Assembly: GCA_964461045.1 (NCBI GenBank)
Contig: CAYWSJ010000002.1
Span: forward strand, 25,864 to 89,863
From: JAGXLC01 sp964461045
GTDB taxonomy: Bacteria; Bacteroidota; Bacteroidia; Bacteroidales; UBA12077
Length of the DNA stretch: 64,000 nt
Direction: 5' to 3'
The notes under the pieces are model-generated. The model was not told the DNA's origin. It did no database searches and saw only the letters and a program-made list of their open reading frames with translations. Shown here piece by piece: positions 27,401-35,375 of the stretch (positions are counted from its first letter, which is position 1; the number at the start of each line of letters is the position of its first letter). Both the position numbers and the translations under genes were made by a program.

Positions 27401-28018
27401 ATTTCTGAACTTCTTGCTGACAGAGATAATTCATTATCTCCTGATAAGATTAATGAATTACACAATGAATTGGGTAAAGTAACCCGTCAGGGATATGAGC
27501 TTTTGGTGAATTTATTGGATTGGGCAAGATCTCAGACAGGACGGTTGAAATTTAAACCACAAAAGATAAATTTCTCTGAACTGGTATCTGAAAATATTGA
27601 ATTTATTGAAAACAGTGCTGCCAAGAAAAATATTCAACTTGAGAATTACTTAAAGGAGGAACTTTTTGTAATTGCTGATAAAAACACAATAAATACAGTA
27701 ATTAGAAATTTATTACAGAATGCTGTTAAATATTCAAATAAACATGGTACTGTAAAAGTATACTCGGAACCAGCCATAAACAATGATTATATTAATATTT
27801 GTGTCGAGGATAATGGAATTGGAATTTCACCCGAACATATTGACAAGTTATTTCGTATAGATGAAAACTACTCGACTCTTGGAACCAATGAAGAAAAAGG
27901 TACCGGACTCGGGTTGATATTGTGTAAAGAATTTGTAGAGAAAAATGGAGGAAGTATTAATGTTGATAGTGTTTACGAGCAAGGAACAACCATTAGGTTT
28001 TCTTTAAAAAAAGCATAA
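24449..28018 (+). CDS. Beta-propeller/Y_Y_Y sensor histidine kinase 1 (PAS, no receiver)
   Basis: The protein has 1189 aa. A signal peptide (about 8-29) precedes a large periplasmic sensor of Reg_prop/propeller-like repeats (about 40-680; repeats such as NLWAALTNGISYLK and GDFWISDELNGVKK). A Y_Y_Y domain (about 690-766, ending DPPWYR) leads into one TM helix (774-795). A cytosolic coiled coil, a PAS domain (about 850-960) and HisKA with H973 in IIAHDLKNPF follow, then HATPase with N-box NLLQNAVKYS, G1 DNGIGI and G2 GTGLGL. The sensor half is like Bacteroides hybrid two-component systems, but the receiver and AraC output are absent. It is first of five related kinases, 30 bp before the next. 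Confidence 0.93.
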   Translation: MLPNRLAYILFCLFSFVSVLFFTHNLNGQIKNKGVCEIENYSIEEYSPQNHRASPQNWRIFQDSSGKMFFGNSDGLLIYDGSKWRLKFLPNRSVLRSVNADTDNQIYIGGEGDFGKLLIDSAGKYYYRTLKNKVPENVEDIRNIWDIKVINDTIYIRARNKLFLYADTTIIEVFKTKGQFFFDFIINENYYVFDSEKGVLKHENGELQLIPDGDHYKYYSARAVFPFKDSLMLFASPIDGLSIYNGEKFRSWDIPASDFIVEHPLYCGEKLPGGYYALGTQGGGIIVINEQGEVKQIYNKSNGLQNNVVLDLMLDKQKNLWAALTNGISYLKINSPFSYYTENYNIPKQNYYVQKYRDNLFFSSDEGIFIKPWEEINEDLKINKARFLKKSQGQSWLFEKSGKFLLCGHNNGVIVIRNEEVDKIIPIPYNVWEMIKDPVDKNLLYACSIKGLYKLRNTGNDIILEGKIAGLDDNIMYAAIDKNGDFWISDELNGVKKMILNETKDSVVEIQEFTKEEGLPSNEGNWILNLEDEIVFTNPTHKGIYHYNNLIGRIEPYDKLNNRFNINGPVTLLRKGTEGRYWVRDDGFLKVFTENNGEYSLQKKQFNKFQGRNLERISFIDKENVMFGTDEYILNYNPHYPKDYKLDYKSHIRKVVSIQEDSVLFFGNKNIINPNLDLEDSFSRITLPYKSNALRFEYSATYYDEPGEIEYNVWLEGYENKSNKWSKETNVEYTNLREGDYSFHVIARNIYDETSEESIFHFSIDPPWYRTTLAYLVYIILFILILYTGVKIYVRKLKADRDRLERIVIERTSEIQQQKEEIKTQAEQLEDINKELQKLSLVASKTDNAVIITNERGKIEWINEGFQRLFGYNLEQIKYYFASNIRSLYKDTDIQNILNDSAKNQRSFIFDTAIEDQDGNRINVQTTLTPIVENNVLTKFIAILTDIRKIKETEEELQKLIKTKDKFFTIIAHDLKNPFQSLLGISELLADRDNSLSPDKINELHNELGKVTRQGYELLVNLLDWARSQTGRLKFKPQKINFSELVSENIEFIENSAAKKNIQLENYLKEELFVIADKNTINTVIRNLLQNAVKYSNKHGTVKVYSEPAINNDYINICVEDNGIGISPEHIDKLFRIDENYSTLGTNEEKGTGLGLILCKEFVEKNGGSINVDSVYEQGTTIRFSLKKA

Positions 28019-28048
28019 AATTAAAATAGAATTGTATATTGACCAGTT

Positions 28049-31000
28049 ATGACCAACCAAATTTTAAGATTTGTATCAATTCTTATATTTTTTTCTTTTT
28101 CTATATCCGGGTTTTCCCAGAGTAAGAGAATCGGATTACCGTTTATAAAAAATTTTTCTCCACAGGAGTATGGACAACATATTCAGAATTGGTCTATAAT
28201 CCAGGATGAGAGAGGGATGATGTACATCGGAAATGGAAATGGCATGATGGAGTATGACGGTGAACGTTTTCGTTTGATAGAACTCCCGAATGAAACAACA
28301 ACAAGATCTGTAGCAATAGATAAACAAAATCGTATTTATGTGGGATCTGTAGGTGATTTTGGTTATCTGGAACCGGATAGTATTGGAAGAACAAAATATA
28401 TTTCTTTGGTACCTGAGGTAAAAAAGGAACATCAGAAATTTGCTGACGTGTGGGATACAAAGTATAACGGTAATTCTGTTGTATTTAAAACGTATAATTA
28501 TATTTTCAGATACAAAAATGGGAAAATCACTTCATGGCCTTCTCAAAAGCAATTTTCAGGAATATTTATAATCGATAGTACTTATTATGTTCTGGATTAT
28601 AAGAACGGACTCTATAAAATATCAGGAGATAAACTTATTAAGGCGCCTTATAGTGATTTATTTAAAGACAGGTATTTCAGTAATGGGTCTGAATTCGTGG
28701 ATGGAAAGGCTATATTTCCAAGTTCAGGTTATCTTTACACTTATGATCCTTCTGCAAAAAATGAAAAAAAAGCTGTACAGAGGTTCAGAACAGATATTGA
28801 TGATTATTTAAAGGAGGTTGAAATTTATAAAATACACAAAGTTTCAGATAACAGGTTTATAATAGGAACCTTGGCCAACAACGGTTTTATTGTTATCGAT
28901 AGCACCGGAAAAAAAATACAAAAAATAAATAATGACCAGGGACTTCAGGAAGGTAGTATTTATGCCATTTCCACAGATAAGGAAGGAAATGCCTGGCTGG
29001 CGATGAGTAATGGTGTTGCAAAAGCTGAAATATCTTCTTCTATTACATTCTGGGATCACCGAATAGGACTTGAAGGGACAGTTGAAGATATTATTGAATT
29101 TGAAGGTACCTTATATGTCGCCACACATCAAGGGTTTTATTATTTAGACGATAAAGGAGACGTACATCCGATGGGTGACTTCAAACAACAATGCTGGGAT
29201 TTTTTAATTTTTAAGGATCCTGATAATCCCGAAAAAAAGCGCCTTTTAGCTACAGGAAGAGATATTATATATGAAATAAAAAATAATAAACTGCACAATT
29301 TATGGAGTATATCGGATGAATCGCCTGCGTTTTACCTATACCAGTCTGAAAATAATCCTGAATTAATATACGCAGGTTTATTGGATGGGCTTGCAGCAAT
29401 CCATTACAAAAATGGACAATTTGTAAAAGAAAACCGTGTATTGAGCATGAGAGAAGATGTCCGGTCTATTGAAGAAGACAACAAAGGCAATTTATGGCTT
29501 GGGCTCTTCAGAAAAGGGGCCATCAAACTAAAATTAAATGAAGAAGGAACAAAAGCAGAGAAAGAAATATTATACAACAAAGATGATGGTTTTCGATCAA
29601 CTAAAAATATTCTTATTTATCCTTTTAAAGATCGTTTAATCTTTGCTTCTGATAAAGGTTTTCATAAATATAACCATGAGAAAGATTGTTTCATTCCTGA
29701 CTCTACTTTCGGAGAGAGTTTTGGAAATGGCTCAAGGGATGTTTTTTCATTCCAGGAGCAAAATGACAGCACTGTATGGTGCTGTGGATTGAATAACAGA
29801 ACAGGAAAATTTGGTTACGGTGTTTCAGACAATAAAGGCAATTATAAATGGAAATTCAGGCAATTTGGAAGAATACCTGAGATGATGGCTCTGGCTTTGT
29901 ATATTGAAGACAATGGTACTGCATGGCTAGGTGGATCGGAAGGTTTATTCTGTTATACACCTACTGAAACAACACATGGAAGCCAGTATCCTACACTTAT
30001 TAGAGAAGTTGTTATTGGAGAAGATTCTGTTATTTTTGCCGGGAATACACGAAAAAAGAGAAATGGAAAAATTATAAGTGTCTTTAAACCTGAAATTGAA
30101 TACAAAGATGAAATAAACTATAATAATAATACAGTTACTTTCAATTTTGCAGCCTTAAGTTTTGAAGACCTTGAAGGAAATAAATTCTCTTACTACCTTG
30201 AAGGATTTGACAATGGATGGTCGGAATGGACTAAAAACAGTTTTAAACAATACAATAATTTACGCGAAGGAGATTATGTTTTCCATGTAAAATCTGCAAA
30301 TATCTATGGAATTGAAGGCGATAAAATGTCGTATAAATTTTCTATCCGGCCTCCCTGGTACAGGTCAACAGTTGCTTATATTAGTTATTTCTTGTTATTT
30401 GGATTTTTATTTTATTCGGGAATATTGATAAACTCAAGAAGATTAAAGAAGAAAAACAGAAAATTAGAAGAAATTATAAGGCAACGAACCAACGAAATTA
30501 CTGAGCAGAAAGAAGAAATTGAGCAACAAAATGAAGAACTCGAGCAACAAAGAGATTCCATTGCAAACCAGGCAGGACAATTAAGACTTATTAATCAGGA
30601 ATTGAGGAAGTTAACCATTGTTGCAAGAGAGACTGATAATGGAATATTAATTACAGACCCCGATGGAAATATAGAATGGATTAATGAGGGATTTGTGAGG
30701 TTGTTTGGATATAATATAGAGGAATTGAGAGAAAAACTTGGAATGAATATAATAAACAGTAGCTCCGTTCCAAACATGAAAGAGATTTTTGAACGCGTTA
30801 AAAAAGAGAAAAAATCGGAAGTTTATGAATCAAAGGTAATAGCAAAAAACGGAGAAATAGTTAATGCTTATACAACTTTAACACCTGTTTTGGATGAAAA
30901 TGGCGAGATAGAAAAAGTAATAGCAATCGACTCAGATATAAGAAAACTTAAAGAAGCTGAAGAAGAGCTTAAAATGCTTAATGCAACTAAAGATAAATTT

Positions 31001-31666
31001 TTCTCAATTATAGCCCATGACCTGAAAAATCCATTCAGCTCAGTTCTTGGAGCTTCTGAGGTTCTGTTGAAAAAGTTTGATAAGTTTGAGAAAGAAAAAA
31101 TCCTCTTTTTTATTGAGAATATTAAAAAAGTGGCAAAGCAGGGATACGATCTTCTCATGAATTTACTTGAGTGGTCAAGATCACAAACAGGAAGGCTTAA
31201 GTTTGAAATGAAAAAATATGATCTTTATGACCTTGTTGAATCAAATATCCAACTTCTCCAGACATCAGCAGGAAACAAAAATATCAGAATAAAAAACGAG
31301 GTGGATCCTGAAGTTAAAATTTTTGCTGACAAAAATACTGTACTTACTGTTCTGAGAAACCTGATTTCCAATGCCATTAAATATACAAGGGAAAATGGGA
31401 AAATTTATGTTAAATCTGAATCAGGCAAAGATGATTATGTTAAAATAATTGTAGAAGACACTGGAATTGGTATTTCAGAGAAAATCCAAAAAAAACTATT
31501 CAGAATTGATGAAAACTTTTCTAAGAAAGGAACAAATAATGAAACCGGAACCGGCCTTGGTTTAATACTTTGTAAAGAATTTGTAGAGAGAAATAGTGGT
31601 AATATATATATTGAAAGTGAGGAAGGTAAGGGGAGTAAGTTTATTTTTACCTTATTAAAAAAATAA
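28049..31666 (+). CDS. Beta-propeller/Y_Y_Y sensor histidine kinase 2 (PAS, no receiver)
   Basis: The 1205-aa protein has the same layout as its neighbour: signal peptide (about 7-24), propeller repeats (about 35-690), Y_Y_Y (about 700-770, ending RPPWYR) and TM 776-796. A glutamine-rich coiled coil (EQKEEIEQQNEELEQQ), PAS (about 855-970), HisKA with H990 in IIAHDLKNPF and HATPase with NLISNAIKYT, DTGIGI and GTGLGLIL follow. The propeller part differs most from the other two, which suggests a different ligand. It starts 30 bp after kinase 1 with no terminator between, so cotranscription is likely. No receiver or DNA-binding domain is present, and the partner is unknown. Confidence 0.93.
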   Translation: MTNQILRFVSILIFFSFSISGFSQSKRIGLPFIKNFSPQEYGQHIQNWSIIQDERGMMYIGNGNGMMEYDGERFRLIELPNETTTRSVAIDKQNRIYVGSVGDFGYLEPDSIGRTKYISLVPEVKKEHQKFADVWDTKYNGNSVVFKTYNYIFRYKNGKITSWPSQKQFSGIFIIDSTYYVLDYKNGLYKISGDKLIKAPYSDLFKDRYFSNGSEFVDGKAIFPSSGYLYTYDPSAKNEKKAVQRFRTDIDDYLKEVEIYKIHKVSDNRFIIGTLANNGFIVIDSTGKKIQKINNDQGLQEGSIYAISTDKEGNAWLAMSNGVAKAEISSSITFWDHRIGLEGTVEDIIEFEGTLYVATHQGFYYLDDKGDVHPMGDFKQQCWDFLIFKDPDNPEKKRLLATGRDIIYEIKNNKLHNLWSISDESPAFYLYQSENNPELIYAGLLDGLAAIHYKNGQFVKENRVLSMREDVRSIEEDNKGNLWLGLFRKGAIKLKLNEEGTKAEKEILYNKDDGFRSTKNILIYPFKDRLIFASDKGFHKYNHEKDCFIPDSTFGESFGNGSRDVFSFQEQNDSTVWCCGLNNRTGKFGYGVSDNKGNYKWKFRQFGRIPEMMALALYIEDNGTAWLGGSEGLFCYTPTETTHGSQYPTLIREVVIGEDSVIFAGNTRKKRNGKIISVFKPEIEYKDEINYNNNTVTFNFAALSFEDLEGNKFSYYLEGFDNGWSEWTKNSFKQYNNLREGDYVFHVKSANIYGIEGDKMSYKFSIRPPWYRSTVAYISYFLLFGFLFYSGILINSRRLKKKNRKLEEIIRQRTNEITEQKEEIEQQNEELEQQRDSIANQAGQLRLINQELRKLTIVARETDNGILITDPDGNIEWINEGFVRLFGYNIEELREKLGMNIINSSSVPNMKEIFERVKKEKKSEVYESKVIAKNGEIVNAYTTLTPVLDENGEIEKVIAIDSDIRKLKEAEEELKMLNATKDKFFSIIAHDLKNPFSSVLGASEVLLKKFDKFEKEKILFFIENIKKVAKQGYDLLMNLLEWSRSQTGRLKFEMKKYDLYDLVESNIQLLQTSAGNKNIRIKNEVDPEVKIFADKNTVLTVLRNLISNAIKYTRENGKIYVKSESGKDDYVKIIVEDTGIGISEKIQKKLFRIDENFSKKGTNNETGTGLGLILCKEFVERNSGNIYIESEEGKGSKFIFTLLKK

Positions 31667-31732
31667 CCTTTACTGTTATTTTAGGTTTTCACCATTAATT
31701 TTTCTAAATTGTTTGACCATCATTGGCCCATA

Positions 31733-31739
31733 AAGGAGA
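31733..31739 (+). promoter_or_regulatory. Shine-Dalgarno-like site choosing the kinase 3 start
   Basis: AAGGAGA lies 4 nt upstream of the ATG at 31744. Such purine-rich sites are uncommon in this window, and it favours 31744 over the TTG at 31723 as start codon. Confidence 0.6.
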
Positions 31740-31743
31740 TAAA

Positions 31744-34700
31744 ATGCATAAAAAAATTTTATTTTTTATCATTGTTTTTTCAGCAACTTATTTTTCATCA
31801 TTTTCCCAGGTAAAACAAGTAGGAAACCCCTATATAAAAAATTATTCGCTTGATGATTATTCCAATGAAGATTTAGTGGTATCTACACAGAACTGGTCTG
31901 TCTACCAGGATAATAAGGGAATAATGTATTTTGGAAACACAAACGGAATATTAATTTTTGATGGTACTTACTGGGAATTGATAGAAATGCCAAATAACTC
32001 TACTGTCCGATCAATAAAGCAGGGATCTGATGGGAAAATATATGTAGGGGCAGAAGGTGAATTTGGCATCTTATCAAATGATGGTAAAGGAAAATTAGTA
32101 TATAAGTCTCTGTTACAAAATAATAGTTCAGTATTTAATTTCGCTGATGTATGGAATATATTTTCTGTTAAGAATAAAATTGTTTTTGAAACAAACAAAA
32201 GAGCTTTTATTCTTGATAAACAAAAGGATACTTTGTATTCCCATTCTGCAAAAGGGAATATCCTGAATTCCTATAAATCAAAGGATAGAGTATATTTTTT
32301 TAACAGCAAACAGGGGTTACTTAAATTGACAGAAAATGGACTGACTGAAATTTCTTCTCATCAGATTTTTAAATCTTATGGTACTGCCATTCATGGATTT
32401 GATAACAATTTTATTATTGTATCCAGAGAGTATGGGTTTTACAAATTTAAAGAAAACAGTATTGATAAATGGAATGTTAAAGGAGAATCAAAAATTCTTG
32501 AAAAAGAGCCTTATTGCGGAGTTAAGATCGACTCAGAACATATTGCTGTCGGTACCCAACTTGGTGGTATTTTTATCATAAATTCAAAAGGCAAAGTTGT
32601 CCAGGTTTTTAATAAGGAAAACGGATTACAGGCCAATACTGTTTACGGTCTTTTTCTTGATAAAAACAACAACTTATGGGCAGCGCTTGGGAATGGAATA
32701 AGTTATTTTAAAATTAATTCTCCTTTTTCCTATTTTAACAGACTCTATAATATTCCTCAGAAAAATTATTCCGTGGAATATTTGAAAGGGAAGGTTTATT
32801 TTGGAAATGAAGTGGGAGTGTATACAAAACCTTTAGCTACAGCCAATAATGATTTATACATAAATAAGTTTAGCTTTATAAAAGGCTCCGAAGGGCAGAT
32901 ATGGGAACTGCATCAGCATGAAAACCGTTTAATTGCTGCACATAATGGAAGTGTTCTGTTAATAGATGATAATAAGGTAGTTTCCCGAATCCTGGAGAAT
33001 GAAAATATATGGCACATAAGAAGGGCTTATAATCAGAATGGTACATATTTTGCTTTCACGGGTGAAGGTATTTATAGCTTTAAAGTAGACAACAACAAAT
33101 TGCTATTACTTGGTAAATATGAAGGGTTTAATGGGGAATGTCGGTATGCTGAAGTAGAAAATGATTCTACTTTATGGGTAACAAATTATATCGATGGAAT
33201 TAAAAGGCTTACTGTAAATACTAAGAAGCAGAATATAAAAAGAATTAAACAGTTTACAGTTGAAAATGGATTGCCCCAGAATTCATTGAATTTACCATCT
33301 ATGGCTATGAATACTGTTTACATAGCAACAACGAAAGGGATATATGAAATAGTTGAAGACTCTATAATTCCGGCTGAGGATTTTAATAAGCAATATAATC
33401 TTTCAGGACAGACAAATTTATTTTATGAGGATAATTGGAAGAGAACCTGGGTACAGGATAATTTAAATCTTAAACTTATCACAAAAAACAAAAAATTGAT
33501 TCAAACTCCATTTAATCGATTTCATGGGCAGAATTTGTCAAGAATAAATGTGGTGAATGAAGAAAATATCTTTTTTGCCGGAGATAAATATGTAGTCCAT
33601 TATGATCCAACTATTCCATTTGAAGAAGATACAACTTTTAATGTGCATATTAAAAGCATTATAAACCTGAAAAATGATTCGGTTATTGCCGGGGGATATA
33701 GACATTTATTAAAGGATTCCCTGAAAAACCTGAATTTGGAATCGGGCAGGCTCATATTACCTAATAAATTTAATAATCTGAGATTTGAGTTTTCCGCTTC
33801 TTATTATGAAAAACCAGAGGAAACAAAGTATAAAGTCTGGTTAAGTGGATTTGAAGATAACAACTTAAACTGGTCAGATGAGATAAAAAAAGATTATACC
33901 AATTTACCTCCGGGAGAATATGTTTTTCATTTGAAAGCCCAAAATATTTATAACCTTAAAAGTAGCGAAACAACTTTTGAATTTGAGATTTTACCTCCAT
34001 GGTACAGATCTGCACTGGCATATTTTATTTATGTCATTCTCTTTATTTTCTTTATTTATTTGATGGCCAGATTATATGCCAATAAGGTAAAGAAAGATAA
34101 AAAGAAGCTGGAAAATATTGTTTACCGTAGTACAGAAGAAATACGAAAGCAAAATGAAGAAATTCTATACCAGAATTCTAAAATATTGAAGCAAAAAGAG
34201 GAAATTCAGGAAAAAGCAAAACAACTTGAATCTGCCAATGCCGAGTTAGAGAAGTTATCAATAGTAGCAAGCGAAACCAATAATGCTGTTGTTATTGCCA
34301 ATAAGGACGGAAGGGTTGAATGGATAAATCAGGGATTTGTAAGGCTATATGGATATACATTAGAAGAACTGAGAAGTCATTATGGAACTTACTTGCAAAA
34401 TTTTAATCCCAATGCTGATTTCAGTAAAATAAAACCGGACAATAAAAAGAAATCTCGAGAATCGGTTTTTGAGTCTGTAATTAAAACTAAAAATGATGAG
34501 ATCGTAGAAGTACAAACTACCTTAACCCCAATCTACAATGAGCAGGGAGAAATTTTTAAGTATGTTGTAATAGACACTGATATTAGAGATCTGAAAAGAT
34601 ATGAAAATGAGTTAAAGAAACTTGTGACAACTAAAGATAAGTTTTTTTCAATAATTGCACATGACCTGAAGAATCCTTTTAATTCAATTCTGGGAGCTAC

Positions 34701-35319
34701 CTCCATTCTGATAAAGAAGAAGGATAAGCTTGACAAAGAGAGAATACAGTATTTCCATGAAAATATATATAATGTTGCACAGCAGGGATATGACCTTTTG
34801 GAGAATTTGCTCGAATGGGCCCGCTCACAAACAGGTCGACTTGACTTGAAATTTGAAAGGCTTAATCTATATGACCTTTCCAATGAGGCAATCGATATTC
34901 TCAGATCTAATGCTGATAATAAACATATTGAAATTATAAATAAGATTAATAAAAATTATGAGGTTGTTGCAGATAAAAATACTGTAAAAACTGTTTTCAG
35001 GAATCTGTTGTCAAATGCCATTAAATATACAAATCCTAAAGGAAAAGTAATTCTAAATGCTGAATCTGAAGGGAAATATAAGAAAGTAAGTATTTCTGAT
35101 ACTGGTATTGGAATCCCTAAAAAATATCTTAGCAAGATATTTAAAGTAGATGTTCAGTACTCACGAAAGGGAACTGCAGAGGAGAGTGGAACTGGATTGG
35201 GGCTAATTCTTTGCAAAGAGTTTGTTGAAAAAAACAATGGAAAGATTTTTGTTCAAAGTATTGAAGGAGAGGGGAGTATTTTTTATTTTACCTTGCCAGA
35301 TAAACAGAAAAACTCTTAA
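31744..35319 (+). CDS. Beta-propeller/Y_Y_Y sensor histidine kinase 3 (PAS, no receiver)
   Basis: The protein has 1191 aa from the ATG with the AAGGAGA site. A signal peptide (about 2-22) is followed by propeller repeats that closely track kinase 1 (both have a NLWAAL-x-NGISY segment and the following NSPFSYF/Y stretch). A Y_Y_Y domain (about 675-750, PPWYRS), TM 757-778, a coiled coil, PAS (about 840-950), HisKA with H973 in IIAHDLKNPF, and HATPase with NLLSNAIKYT, DTGIGI and GTGLGLIL complete it. Kinases 1 and 3 look like the closest pair, so kinase 2 may have been inserted or diverged. It is 77 bp behind kinase 2. Phosphorelay partners are not encoded alongside. Confidence 0.93.
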   Translation: MHKKILFFIIVFSATYFSSFSQVKQVGNPYIKNYSLDDYSNEDLVVSTQNWSVYQDNKGIMYFGNTNGILIFDGTYWELIEMPNNSTVRSIKQGSDGKIYVGAEGEFGILSNDGKGKLVYKSLLQNNSSVFNFADVWNIFSVKNKIVFETNKRAFILDKQKDTLYSHSAKGNILNSYKSKDRVYFFNSKQGLLKLTENGLTEISSHQIFKSYGTAIHGFDNNFIIVSREYGFYKFKENSIDKWNVKGESKILEKEPYCGVKIDSEHIAVGTQLGGIFIINSKGKVVQVFNKENGLQANTVYGLFLDKNNNLWAALGNGISYFKINSPFSYFNRLYNIPQKNYSVEYLKGKVYFGNEVGVYTKPLATANNDLYINKFSFIKGSEGQIWELHQHENRLIAAHNGSVLLIDDNKVVSRILENENIWHIRRAYNQNGTYFAFTGEGIYSFKVDNNKLLLLGKYEGFNGECRYAEVENDSTLWVTNYIDGIKRLTVNTKKQNIKRIKQFTVENGLPQNSLNLPSMAMNTVYIATTKGIYEIVEDSIIPAEDFNKQYNLSGQTNLFYEDNWKRTWVQDNLNLKLITKNKKLIQTPFNRFHGQNLSRINVVNEENIFFAGDKYVVHYDPTIPFEEDTTFNVHIKSIINLKNDSVIAGGYRHLLKDSLKNLNLESGRLILPNKFNNLRFEFSASYYEKPEETKYKVWLSGFEDNNLNWSDEIKKDYTNLPPGEYVFHLKAQNIYNLKSSETTFEFEILPPWYRSALAYFIYVILFIFFIYLMARLYANKVKKDKKKLENIVYRSTEEIRKQNEEILYQNSKILKQKEEIQEKAKQLESANAELEKLSIVASETNNAVVIANKDGRVEWINQGFVRLYGYTLEELRSHYGTYLQNFNPNADFSKIKPDNKKKSRESVFESVIKTKNDEIVEVQTTLTPIYNEQGEIFKYVVIDTDIRDLKRYENELKKLVTTKDKFFSIIAHDLKNPFNSILGATSILIKKKDKLDKERIQYFHENIYNVAQQGYDLLENLLEWARSQTGRLDLKFERLNLYDLSNEAIDILRSNADNKHIEIINKINKNYEVVADKNTVKTVFRNLLSNAIKYTNPKGKVILNAESEGKYKKVSISDTGIGIPKKYLSKIFKVDVQYSRKGTAEESGTGLGLILCKEFVEKNNGKIFVQSIEGEGSIFYFTLPDKQKNS

Positions 35320-35375
35320 TATTGAAAGCATAGTATTTTTTCTTTATCTTTTGTAGTTAAAAATTATCATTCTTC

